From positions 62,001 through 126,000 of the forward strand of contig JAZSFC010000001.1 of NCBI GenBank assembly GCA_045531955.1: DNA of 64,000 nt, read 5' to 3'. The first letter of the stretch is position 1; the number at the start of each line of letters is the position of its first letter. Origin of the DNA: SIG299 sp045531955. GTDB lineage: Bacteria; Bacillota; Clostridia; Lachnospirales; Lachnospiraceae. The translations under genes were made by a program, and so were the position numbers. The notes under the pieces were generated by a model that worked only from the letters and a program-made list of their open reading frames with translations, ran no database searches and was not told the origin of the DNA. Positions 43,370-51,414 of this stretch are shown piece after piece.

Positions 43370-44482
43370 ATGACGAAAAAAGAATTATTAGCGAATGAGA
43401 GCTTGCATGATAACTTCATTGTGCAAGGAGATAATATTAAGGTTCTGAATGAATTGGTCAAAAAATATGCCGGAACGGTAGATTGTATTTATATAGATCC
43501 GCCTTACAATAATGGTGAATCGTATAATTTTTACTCCGATAAAATATCGCATGATGATTGGATAGAATATATGAAAAAGGTGATTTCTCTTTTAAAAGAT
43601 ATGTTAAAAGAGAATGGAAGTCTATGGATTTCAATTGATGATGGGGAAATGCATTATTTAAAAGTCTTATGTGACGAAGTCTTTGGAAGAGACAAGTTTA
43701 TTACAACGATAATTTGGCAGCAGAGAAATACACGGGAAAATAGAAAAATATTCTCTAATAATCATGAATATGTTTTGGTATATTCTCCAAACCCAATTAA
43801 GTTTAAGAAAAAGAGGAATCTGTTACCGGTTACAGATGAAATTTTAAAAAGATATTCGAATCCGGACAATGATCCAAGAGGACCTTGGCAGTCAGTAACA
43901 GCGAATGTGCAGGCAGGACATGCGGTACCTTCACAATTTTATGAAATAATAGCTCCAAACGGAAAAAAACATAATCCACCACAAGGAAGATGTTGGGTAT
44001 ATAATAAACAGCGTATGGAGAGGGAGATTGAAGAAGGAAATATTTGGTTCGGAAGCGATGGGAATGGCGTGCCTAGAATTAAAAAATTCATATCTGAATC
44101 TTCTGCTATAGGCGTAGTTCCAGAAACTCTATGGTTATCGGATTATGCAGGAACAAATAAGGATGCTAAGAATCATCTTCAGAAACTGAAGGTATACAAC
44201 AAGGATTTATTTGAAACACCGAAACCTGAACGTCTGATTATGAGGATATTTGAAATTGCAACAAATGAAGGGGATTTTGTGTTGGATTGTTTTCTGGGTT
44301 CAGGAACTACGGCTGCAGTGGCTCATAAAATGGGTAGAAGATACCTTGGTGTTGAAAGCAATCCAGAAACCTGCAAATATATAAATGCAAGAATGGATAA
44401 AGTTGTTTCTGGTGAGAAAGGCGGAATTTCAAAAGACCTTCAATGGGAAGGTGGAGGAAGTTACACTTATATCAAATGGTAA
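43370..44482 (+). CDS. beta-class (type III Mod-like) DNA adenine methyltransferase
   Basis: 370 residues. The DPPY motif comes first (CIYIDPPYNNGESYNFYSD, near 38-56) and the AdoMet motif last (DFVLDCFLGSGTTAAVAHKMGRRYLGVE, near 310-337), the beta-class order seen in Mod subunits. The centre (FITTIIWQQRNTRENRKIFSNNHEYVLVYSPN) is also typical. The chosen start ATG 43370 follows GAGGAGAAC. It is shorter than most type III Mod proteins (about 600) and no Res helicase is present, so it acts with the other genes of this operon, perhaps methylating the opposite strand of an asymmetric site. Confidence 0.88.
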   Translation: MTKKELLANESLHDNFIVQGDNIKVLNELVKKYAGTVDCIYIDPPYNNGESYNFYSDKISHDDWIEYMKKVISLLKDMLKENGSLWISIDDGEMHYLKVLCDEVFGRDKFITTIIWQQRNTRENRKIFSNNHEYVLVYSPNPIKFKKKRNLLPVTDEILKRYSNPDNDPRGPWQSVTANVQAGHAVPSQFYEIIAPNGKKHNPPQGRCWVYNKQRMEREIEEGNIWFGSDGNGVPRIKKFISESSAIGVVPETLWLSDYAGTNKDAKNHLQKLKVYNKDLFETPKPERLIMRIFEIATNEGDFVLDCFLGSGTTAAVAHKMGRRYLGVESNPETCKYINARMDKVVSGEKGGISKDLQWEGGGSYTYIKW

Positions 44483-44497
44483 GAGGAGAGGGGCAAA

Positions 44498-46870
44498 ATG
44501 ATAAGCAATGTCAAATTGGAAGATGCGATAAAGAAGTATAAGTTAGTGTTTAATGGTCGTTGGGAAGACGAAAAATTTAAATGGGAGGCGATTGAGAATT
44601 TCAGAAGAAAATGGGATATAAATGCTGAAAATTTTAGTCAAATGTTCTACGAAGCAACGGAAAATACATATGGTTTACTTGCATCTATGAATAACTTTCC
44701 AAGAAAAATGATTTATGAATATGCACTCCAAGAACCAGAAACTGTAAGAGAAATGTTTCTCAATCTATATGATGAATCACGGGATGTAGTTGAGAGAATA
44801 GTAAAGTTTCAAGAAGACGCTGACGAGTTGTGTACAAAGTTGTCTCCTGGAATGCAGCATTATCAGAGAACAATGGCAATAACTGTATATCTTTGGCTTA
44901 GATATCCTGATAAGTATACTGTATTTAAATATACAGTCTGTAAAGAAGTGAGTTCATATTTGGAAAGCATTTTTTTGCCAAAAAAAGGAGATACAGCACA
45001 GAACATTAAAGGGAATAGTGAACTCATTGATATCCTTGTAAAGTATATAGATAATGATGAGGAATTATTGACACTGTTTAATAATAGCCTTGATTCAAAT
45101 TGCTACAAAGATCCTGCGCATAAAACTTTAGCATTTGATTTGAGTTTTTATATTTCTGAAAAATTAGGGAAAAAGCAAAAGGCTGATGAATGGGTTGCTG
45201 AAGATTATGATCCGGGAATAACAAAAGAGAAGTGGCTCGAATTATTGTCCGATGAAGAAATTTTTACAACCCAGAGTCTTGAGATTATGTATCGTTTGAA
45301 GGACTATGGTGGAACTGCAACTTGTAAACAGTTATCAGTGAAATATGGAGAAGCGCCAAATTATTACAATGTTGGATCATCAAGTTTAGGGAAAAGAGTC
45401 GCGGATAAAGTGAATTGTGATGTAAGAATAGATTCAGAGGGAAAACAACGCTGGTGGTCTGTGTTGTATCTTGGAAAAAAAGCTGATCCGAATGTAGCAG
45501 GTGTATTTGTATGGAAACTTAGAAAGGAACTTGCTGCTGCACTTGAGGAATATAATTTTTCGTCAGTTATGTTATATTCAGACGGGGAGAATAGTGGCCC
45601 GAATTACTGGTGGCTGAATGCAAATCCTAAAATATGGAGTTTTTCTGATATGCCAGTCGGCAATGTTCAGAGTTATACGCTTCTTAACGAAAATGGAAAT
45701 AAGAGAAGAATATATCAGAATTTTTTGGATGCAAAGGCCGGAGATATGGTAATTGGCTATGAATCATATCCGGTTAAAAAAATAGTTGCGATAGCTAAAG
45801 TTAGTCAGGAAAATGACGGGAAGAATCTCTATTTTGAAAAAATAGAAGGTCTGACATCTGCAATAGAATATGCACGCCTAAAAGAAGCTCCTGAGTTAGA
45901 AAAAATGGAGTATTTCAATAATCCACAAGGCAGTTTGTTTAAACTCACGCGCGGTGAGTATGATTTTATTATGGATATTATCAGAGAAGAGAATCCTATT
46001 CCTGATAAAGATTATGACGCTTATGGCAAAGAAGATTTTTTAGAAGATGTGTACATGACAGAAGAAAAATATGATACATTGGTTGCTTTGCTTTCGAAAA
46101 AGCAAAATATTATTTTGCAAGGGGCACCGGGAGTTGGAAAAACATTTGCTGCCAAGAGACTTGCATATTCCATAATAGGATCTAAGGATGATAGCAGGGT
46201 TGAATTTGTGCAGTTTCATCAAAACTACTCGTATGAAGATTTTATCATGGGATATAAGCCGACTGGAGAAGGATTTGAGTTACAAAATGGCATATTCTAT
46301 AAATTTTGCCAAAAAGCCGGTAACACACCTAACTTACCCTATTTCTTTATAATCGATGAAATAAACAGAGGCAATTTAAGTAAGATTTTCGGAGAATTGT
46401 TGATGCTGATTGAAAAGGAATATAGGGGAACGAAGGTGACGCTGGCATATAACGGATTAACATTCTCTGTTCCAAAGAATGTATATATAATTGGAATGAT
46501 GAATACAGCAGATAGAAGCCTTGCGATGATTGACTATGCTTTGAGACGTAGATTTAGTTTTTGCTCTATGGAGCCAGGATTTACAGCGGAAGGATTCCAA
46601 AAATATATGCAAAAACTTGATAATGAGACCTTTGGAATGCTGATAGATAGGATAATTGATTTGAATGTTGAAATATCCAAGGATAGTTCGCTTGGAAGCG
46701 GATTCTGTATAGGTCATAGCTACTTTTGTAATCAAAAAGAATGTACAGATGAATGGATGCAATCGGTAGTTGAATATGACATTCTTCCTACACTTGAAGA
46801 ATATTGGTTTGATGAACCGACAAAGGTGCAAAAATGGCATAATATCTTGCGCGGGGTGTTTAATGACTAA
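44498..46870 (+). CDS. McrB-like AAA+ GTPase with EVE-type domain
   Basis: 790 residues. N-terminal helical region (about 1-240), a winged/HTH-like linker, an EVE/PUA-like module (about 360-490: PNYWWLNANPKIWSF...AGDMVIGYES...KIVAIAKV) and a C-terminal McrB-type AAA+ motor. The motor has Walker A IILQGAPGVGKTFAAKRLA (near 541), Walker B YFFIIDEINRGNLSKIFGELLMLIE and the McrB signature GMMNTADRSLAMIDYALRRRF (near 668). McrB motors are GTP-driven and translocate DNA for the McrC nuclease. EVE domains bind modified bases, suggesting recognition of methylated or hypermodified DNA. ATG 44498 follows AGAGGAGAGG; overlaps mcrC-like gene by one base (TAATG). Confidence 0.9.
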   Translation: MISNVKLEDAIKKYKLVFNGRWEDEKFKWEAIENFRRKWDINAENFSQMFYEATENTYGLLASMNNFPRKMIYEYALQEPETVREMFLNLYDESRDVVERIVKFQEDADELCTKLSPGMQHYQRTMAITVYLWLRYPDKYTVFKYTVCKEVSSYLESIFLPKKGDTAQNIKGNSELIDILVKYIDNDEELLTLFNNSLDSNCYKDPAHKTLAFDLSFYISEKLGKKQKADEWVAEDYDPGITKEKWLELLSDEEIFTTQSLEIMYRLKDYGGTATCKQLSVKYGEAPNYYNVGSSSLGKRVADKVNCDVRIDSEGKQRWWSVLYLGKKADPNVAGVFVWKLRKELAAALEEYNFSSVMLYSDGENSGPNYWWLNANPKIWSFSDMPVGNVQSYTLLNENGNKRRIYQNFLDAKAGDMVIGYESYPVKKIVAIAKVSQENDGKNLYFEKIEGLTSAIEYARLKEAPELEKMEYFNNPQGSLFKLTRGEYDFIMDIIREENPIPDKDYDAYGKEDFLEDVYMTEEKYDTLVALLSKKQNIILQGAPGVGKTFAAKRLAYSIIGSKDDSRVEFVQFHQNYSYEDFIMGYKPTGEGFELQNGIFYKFCQKAGNTPNLPYFFIIDEINRGNLSKIFGELLMLIEKEYRGTKVTLAYNGLTFSVPKNVYIIGMMNTADRSLAMIDYALRRRFSFCSMEPGFTAEGFQKYMQKLDNETFGMLIDRIIDLNVEISKDSSLGSGFCIGHSYFCNQKECTDEWMQSVVEYDILPTLEEYWFDEPTKVQKWHNILRGVFND

Positions 46871-47919
46871 TGACGGTAGATAAAGGGATTTTGATAAAAA
46901 ATATATATTATATGTTGTCCTATGCTTTTCAGATATTGAGACAAGATAACTATGAGCAGATTTCTACCGAGACTTTTGATAATATTCAGGACATGTTTGC
47001 TGCAATTTTGGGTAAAGGTGTTTCAAAGCAGTTAAAGCAAGGACTATATAGAGAATACATAGAATGTGAAGATAATTTAAGTACTTTACGTGGAAAACTA
47101 AATTTGCAGAGAACCATAGGTAACAAAATTGCTCGGAATAACAAACTATATTGTGAGTTTGATGAGCTGTCTGAAAATAACCTGCTTAACGGAATATTGA
47201 AAACCACAATGTTAATCTTGTTAAGGCATCCAGAGGTGGGACAAGAGCGTAAACGATTATTAAAAAAGAATTTGCTTTTTTTCAGCGATATTGAAGAGAT
47301 TCGGATTCAAGATATACATTGGAAAAACATTAGATTCAGAAGAGAAAATCAGGATTATAGAATGCTAATAAATGTATGTAATCTTGTGCTGGAAGGAATG
47401 ATATTATCGACAGAAAAAGGGAATGTTAAATGGGCAACATTTATCGATGAACAAAGAATGAGTCGCTTATATGAAAAATTTATTTTGGAATACTATCGAT
47501 ATCATCATTCTGAATTAGCACCGAATGCGGACCAGATACCATGGATTTTAGACGATGGAATAGCCGATTTTCTTCCAGTTATGCAGACTGATATAACGTT
47601 ACGTAATTCTGAGCGTATACTAATTATTGACGCTAAGTATTATGCAACGACGATGCAAACGCAATTTAATGTCAGTACAGTGCATTCAAATAATCTTTAT
47701 CAGATTTTTACATACGTAAAAAATATGGATATGAATGATAATAGAGAAGTATTAGGAATGTTGCTGTATGCCAAAACGGAGGAGCGAATTCAGCCGGATC
47801 ATACTTATATGATGAGTGGAAACAAGATTAGCGTGAAAACATTGGATTTAAATCAGGATTTTGAAAAGATTAGTGCTCAGCTGGATTCAATTGTAGATGT
47901 CAATTTTGGAAGAAAATAA
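46870..47919 (+). CDS. McrC-like restriction nuclease subunit
   Basis: 349 residues. The N-terminus (ILIKNIYYMLSYAFQILRQDNYEQI) and STLRGKLNLQRTI ... CEFDELSENNLLNGILKTTM are characteristic of McrC/LlaJI R2-type proteins. The PD-(D/E)XK core is PVMQTDITLRNSERILIIDAKYYAT (near 235-258), with D...DAK as the metal-binding residues. It should cleave DNA when stimulated by the upstream McrB-like GTPase. TAATG overlap fixes the start. Last gene of the restriction operon. Confidence 0.88.
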   Translation: MTVDKGILIKNIYYMLSYAFQILRQDNYEQISTETFDNIQDMFAAILGKGVSKQLKQGLYREYIECEDNLSTLRGKLNLQRTIGNKIARNNKLYCEFDELSENNLLNGILKTTMLILLRHPEVGQERKRLLKKNLLFFSDIEEIRIQDIHWKNIRFRRENQDYRMLINVCNLVLEGMILSTEKGNVKWATFIDEQRMSRLYEKFILEYYRYHHSELAPNADQIPWILDDGIADFLPVMQTDITLRNSERILIIDAKYYATTMQTQFNVSTVHSNNLYQIFTYVKNMDMNDNREVLGMLLYAKTEERIQPDHTYMMSGNKISVKTLDLNQDFEKISAQLDSIVDVNFGRK

Positions 47920-48071
47920 AGAAAGTGGATAAAAGTGTGAAATTAGGAAAAGTCTTATTATCTAATTCGCTAATATGTGGTAGCTGCGCAGAGGCATCAG
48001 TAGCTTTATATTATAGCGTTATTGTATCAGAGAATTACTTGAATTTTATTTTATAGAAAGGAAGTGAAAAA

Positions 48072-49736
48072 ATGTCTCCAAAAAACAACTACAATAACTC
48101 CCAAGAATCCCAGCAAACCGAATGGAAGTGGTCTTGGCAGGATGAATATTTAAAATGGTTATGTGGCTATGCTAATACAGAAGGCGGCACCTTATACATT
48201 GGTGTAAATGATGATGGTTACGTGGTAGGTATCGAGGATTCCAAAAGAATGTTAGAAAGCATCCCGAATAAAATTAGTGACAAGCTCGGAATCATAGCCA
48301 GTATAAATATCCACAGAGCAAGTGGTGCTGAAAACGTGCGTTACGGTGATGCTGTACCGGAAGATATTGCAAGCAAGCTGATTAATCAGTATGCCTGTGG
48401 AAGCATCAGTACCGAAACGCTGGACAGCGCAGATAGACGCTATAAATCCCTTGCAACTATTGAAAGGGAGAATAAGATTTGGGAAATGGCAGATGGTACA
48501 AGAGAGTATGTTTCTATTGAAATTATTAAGTATCCGTTTGCTGTTTCGTGCGAGGGAAAATATTATAAACGCTCCGGCTCCACATTGCATGAACTGAATG
48601 GATTCGAACTGCAAAACTTTTTATTAGAACGTGCCGGAAAGACATGGGATGCGGTTTCAATCCCGGAAGTAAAGGTAGAAGATTTAAGCAAAGAGGCACT
48701 GAATGCATTCCGAAAGAAAGCTGTAAAAAGTAACAGAATGACGGAAAGTGAAGTAAGTGTTTCCGATGAATTGTTGCTTAGAAATTTGAAACTGTTTGAC
48801 GGTGAGTATTTAACCAGAGCTGCCATTTTGCTGTTCCATCCAACACCGGAATATTTTGTCACCGGTTCCTATATTAAAATCGGATACTTTTCACTGGTGG
48901 GAGCATTTGGTGAGGATGCGGAGCCGATAGAAGATTTGCAATATCAGGATGTTGTGGACGGACCGTTACTTTTACAAGTGGATAAGGCAATCGACCTGAT
49001 ATTTACCAAATATTTCAAAGCTCTGGTGGATTATGAGGGCATTCAGCGTACAGAAACCAATATGCTGACAAGAGGAATTGTTCGTGAACTGCTTCTTAAT
49101 GCCATCAATCATAAAGATTATGCTACAGGTGTTCCAATTCAGGTATCAGTATATGAAGACAAAATAGAGATATTCAATATGGGTACTTGGCCGCAGCGTG
49201 TGCCGAAGGATGAAAGAGTATACGATAAACATGAATCCGTGCCAAACAATCCTAAAATTGCGGATGTTGCGTTCCGTTCCGGTGATGTGGAATCCTGGGG
49301 CAGAGGCTTTTTGAAGATTAAGGCAGAATGTAAGAGCATAAATGCACCTCTTCCGGTTATTGATGCAGAAAACGGTGGTGTTTCTATTCGGGCAGCAGGA
49401 TGTGAAAAGTACATGTCAGTGCTGAGATATGGCCAGTATGGACAGGTGGGTGCCGATGGAGTTCGAAGAGAGAAAGAAGCAGGTAATGAGGAATTACAGC
49501 ATTCGTCTGTTTCTATGGGATTAGGTGTAAAAGAATATGTACGACTGATGGAATTTCTAGATGAACCAAGAACACGACAAGAAATACAGGATTTTTTGGG
49601 ATATAAGTCAAGGAATCATCTCAGGAAGAATGTTCTTAATCCGTTGATTGAAGCTGGCAAGGTGGATATGACAATTCCGGATAAACCACAAAGCTCAAAG
49701 CAAAAATATGTAAAGCATATCAGTAGTGATATATAA
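48072..49736 (+). CDS. AlbA_2 (Schlafen-like) / HATPase_c_4 DNA-binding protein
   Basis: 554 residues. Residues about 12-165 form an AlbA_2 domain: SQQTEWKWSWQDEYLKWLCGYANTEGGTLYIGVNDDGYVVGIED. The central region ends in an ATPase-like segment, RGIVRELLLNAINHKDYATGVPIQVSVYEDKIEIFNMG (about 335-372), and the C-terminus is a winged helix (EYVRLMEFLDEPRTRQEIQDFLGYKSRNHLRKNVLNPLIEAG). Such proteins are widespread as putative transcription regulators or defence accessory factors; the function here is unknown. Its base composition looks closer to the chromosome than to the preceding restriction genes. ATG 48072 follows AAAGGAAGTG; 152 bp separate it from the operon. Confidence 0.78.
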   Translation: MSPKNNYNNSQESQQTEWKWSWQDEYLKWLCGYANTEGGTLYIGVNDDGYVVGIEDSKRMLESIPNKISDKLGIIASINIHRASGAENVRYGDAVPEDIASKLINQYACGSISTETLDSADRRYKSLATIERENKIWEMADGTREYVSIEIIKYPFAVSCEGKYYKRSGSTLHELNGFELQNFLLERAGKTWDAVSIPEVKVEDLSKEALNAFRKKAVKSNRMTESEVSVSDELLLRNLKLFDGEYLTRAAILLFHPTPEYFVTGSYIKIGYFSLVGAFGEDAEPIEDLQYQDVVDGPLLLQVDKAIDLIFTKYFKALVDYEGIQRTETNMLTRGIVRELLLNAINHKDYATGVPIQVSVYEDKIEIFNMGTWPQRVPKDERVYDKHESVPNNPKIADVAFRSGDVESWGRGFLKIKAECKSINAPLPVIDAENGGVSIRAAGCEKYMSVLRYGQYGQVGADGVRREKEAGNEELQHSSVSMGLGVKEYVRLMEFLDEPRTRQEIQDFLGYKSRNHLRKNVLNPLIEAGKVDMTIPDKPQSSKQKYVKHISSDI

Positions 49737-49760
49737 TTGTAATTTTACAATAATTATTTA

Positions 49761-49834
49761 TGTAAGTGTGTGCAAGTGTGTGCAAGTGTGTGCAAGTGTG
49801 CGCAAGTGTGTGCAAGTGTGTGCAAGTATATGCA
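49761..49834 (+). repeat. 10-bp tandem repeat (TGCAAGTGTG)n
   Basis: Seven units with period 10 from 49761 to 49830, then a partial unit: TGTAAGTGTG, TGCAAGTGTG x3, CGCAAGTGTG, TGCAAGTGTG, TGCAAGTATA. It starts 24 bp after the stop of the AlbA_2 gene, in non-coding DNA. Confidence 0.92.
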
Positions 49835-49882
49835 GACATACAAAATCAGCGGAATAGTCAGCAGAAAAGTTATACGGATTTT

Positions 49883-49920
49883 ATCCCCCGTCTTATACGA
49901 AAGCGTATAAAGCGGGGGAT
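49883..49920. terminator. strong hairpin between convergent genes
   Basis: ATCCCCCG-TC-TTATACG-AAAG-CGTATAA-AG-CGGGGGAT. It lacks a long U-tract but is very stable; probably ends the AlbA_2 or the MobC-like transcript. Confidence 0.65.
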
Positions 49921-49933
49921 AGTGTTTGCTCCT

Positions 49934-50392
49934 TTACAAATCAGAGGAAGTGTCACCGGAACCATACTTTTTCTCAAGCCTACCCAAAGCTTCTTTGGTA
50001 TGGCGTTTACTGTAACTATGCTGTCGGATGGTGTGATAGAGCTTTTTTCTTACGCTATCGTACATATCAGCACGCATGGTGGTGACATAACGCCAGGTGT
50101 CATTTACTTTCTCTGAAATCTGATTCAAGGTATGTCTAATAATAACGGCTTCCTGCTCGTAAATTCTTCCGGAGCGAAAGATAGAGGGAAGAATAGAATT
50201 GATTTTCTGCTTTAAATCTTCAATGGTTTCTACATAGCGGTACACATCCGCAAAGTCCAGTGTAATGTCTACATAGGAGTTCTTTGATAGAATATCCCGG
50301 ACATATTCTGATACGGACATGGATTTGTTGTCTGCCGCCTCCTTTACAATGTCAAAAAGTTCTTCATCAATCCATACTTTAATCATTTTCAT
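49934..50392 (-). CDS. MobC-like ribbon-helix-helix mobilisation accessory protein
   Basis: 152 residues. Residues 1-40 are a ribbon-helix-helix (MIKVWIDEELFDIVKEAADNKSMSVSEYVRDIL). The C-terminal helical half includes AVIIRHTLNQISEKVNDTWRYVTTMRADMYDSV, which resembles the 'LNQIA...N' segment of MobC proteins that help relaxases at oriT. No relaxase gene is in the element, so it may serve a relaxase from another plasmid or element, or be a plain repressor. ATG 50392 with ribosome site AGGCAGG-like upstream. The large structured non-coding region starts directly upstream. Confidence 0.6.
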   Translation of the reverse strand: MKMIKVWIDEELFDIVKEAADNKSMSVSEYVRDILSKNSYVDITLDFADVYRYVETIEDLKQKINSILPSIFRSGRIYEQEAVIIRHTLNQISEKVNDTWRYVTTMRADMYDSVRKKLYHTIRQHSYSKRHTKEALGRLEKKYGSGDTSSDL

Positions 50393-50691
50393 TTTATTGT
50401 ACCTGCCTTTCTGAAATAGTGTGAGCTGGAATCTTTACTCGCGTAGCGAGTACCATTTTTGTCATGAGCAAAAGGGTTTGGGTGTCCCAACAAGGTGTCG
50501 GGCGTGAGCCTGACGAACCGTGTCGAAGGTGCCGGTAGGTACCTAGACACTGTGGTTCGAGTTAAAAAAACGCTTTTTTGTTCACTCAGAAACTATATAA
50601 AGGGGACAATGGGCAGAATTATTTGGCAGAGGAGAATACTTTTCTAAAAGAGAATTGCTAGTAAAAGAGTGTGAAGCTCATAGTACAATAC

Positions 50692-50783
50692 ATTGCATAT
50701 GCAAAATGCAGAAAATTGCATATGCGAATTATAGAGAAATGCATATGCAAAACGTAGCAAATTGCTTATGTGTTAGCGTGACA
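50692..50783. repeat. four 23-bp iterons with core TTGCATATGC
   Basis: Units begin at 50692, 50715, 50738 and 50761, exactly 23 bp apart. The palindromic core GCATATGC is exact in units 1-3 (50695, 50718, 50741) and reads GCTTATGT in unit 4. The rest of each unit is more variable (…AAAATGCAGAAA, …GAATTATAGAGA, …AAAACGTAGCAA). Confidence 0.9.
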
Positions 50784-51046
50784 GCATAATTTATTTTCCG
50801 AGGCCGCTGGGGTGAATTGCCCTGCATTCCAAGGGCAAGAGGGCGGGCGCACCGCCCTGATTACTAAAGCGAAAACGTAAGCCGGTTCTGTATGATAGAC
50901 TTGGATAGGCCGATGAAAAATGATTTGGTTTATTTCCGTCGGCATAGCCAAGGCATCATACAGAATGAGGAATGTCAAGAGAGCAGGGCGACCTTGACAT
51001 TTCTCAAGGCGTAGGAATATTTAAATTACATCAATAAAAGCAGAAA

Positions 51047-51097
51047 CCTTCCCCTCTATATCATTTTTGAATAAATTCTGATGATATGGAGGGAAAG
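51047..51097 (+). promoter_or_regulatory. hairpin enclosing the xis ribosome binding site
   Basis: CCTTCCCCTCTATATCAT (51047-51064) pairs with ATGATATGGAGGGAAAG (51081-51097), allowing G-U pairs. The paired arm contains GGAGGG, the ribosome site for ATG 51103, so translation of the excisionase is probably limited unless the stem opens. Confidence 0.6.
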
Positions 51098-51102
51098 ATA
51101 AA

Positions 51103-51339
51103 ATGAATACACAAAGTAACGTAACATACCAAAGAGAAGAAGATTTAATCTTCTATACCCCTAAAGATTTGGAGCGCATCTTGCAATTTAAATCAACAAA
51201 AATTCAGCAATTATTGAAGCAGCAGATTATTCCGTCGGTGAAGTTGGGCGGACAGTACCGTGTTTCAAAAGAACAGTTGGAGGAATGGTTTAAGCGCAAC
51301 ACCGGAAAAGAGTTTGATTTATATGAGCAGGGCGCTTGA
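51103..51339 (+). CDS. xis: excisionase-type HTH protein
   Basis: 78 residues. MerR-like/excisionase HTH: FYTPKDLERILQFKSTKIQQLLKQQIIPSVKLGGQYRVSKEQLEEWFKRNTGK, in which a helix-turn-helix precedes the 'P..K.GG.YR.....L..W' wing. It lies 75 bp upstream of the integrase, the usual place for the recombination directionality factor of Tn916-like elements. The ribosome site is buried in a hairpin (51047-51097). Confidence 0.85.
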   Translation: MNTQSNVTYQREEDLIFYTPKDLERILQFKSTKIQQLLKQQIIPSVKLGGQYRVSKEQLEEWFKRNTGKEFDLYEQGA

Positions 51340-51414
51340 CGGGTATTGGTGAAAGGCTTACAATAGAATCATCTGATATATTATTGTAATGCTTTTGACT
51401 TTAGGAGGTATGTT

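Larger units (their letters stand above)
50393..51102. other. 710-bp non-coding region with oriT-like structure
   Basis: No supported gene. Contents in order: TACTCGC-GTA-GCGAGTA palindrome (50436-50452); four 23-bp iterons (50692-50783); adjacent hairpins TTGCCCT/AGGGCAA (50817-50838) and AGGGCGG/CCGCCCT (50840-50858); a long interrupted stem with 11-bp arms TTCTGTATGAT (50886-50896) and ATCATACAGAA (50955-50965), continued inward by CTTGG/CCAAG; AATGTCAAG/CTTGACATT (50971-51001); and the xis ribosome-site hairpin (51047-51097). Adjacent hairpins beside a MobC-like gene are typical of transfer origins; identity is inference. Confidence 0.55.

Noticed and set aside
43370..44482. Classical type III restriction system (Mod/Res)
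   Set aside because: The Mod-like protein is short and no Res helicase-nuclease is present; the neighbours are McrB/McrC and a PLD nuclease.
49766..50116. Cys/Val-rich frame MCASVCKCVQV...
   Set aside because: The repeat pattern is simply the 10-bp DNA repeat read in frame; the rest is antisense to the MobC-like gene.
50692..50783. Possible CRISPR array
   Set aside because: Units are only 23 bp in total with a 10-bp conserved core and no spacers of normal size; no cas genes. Iterons fit better.
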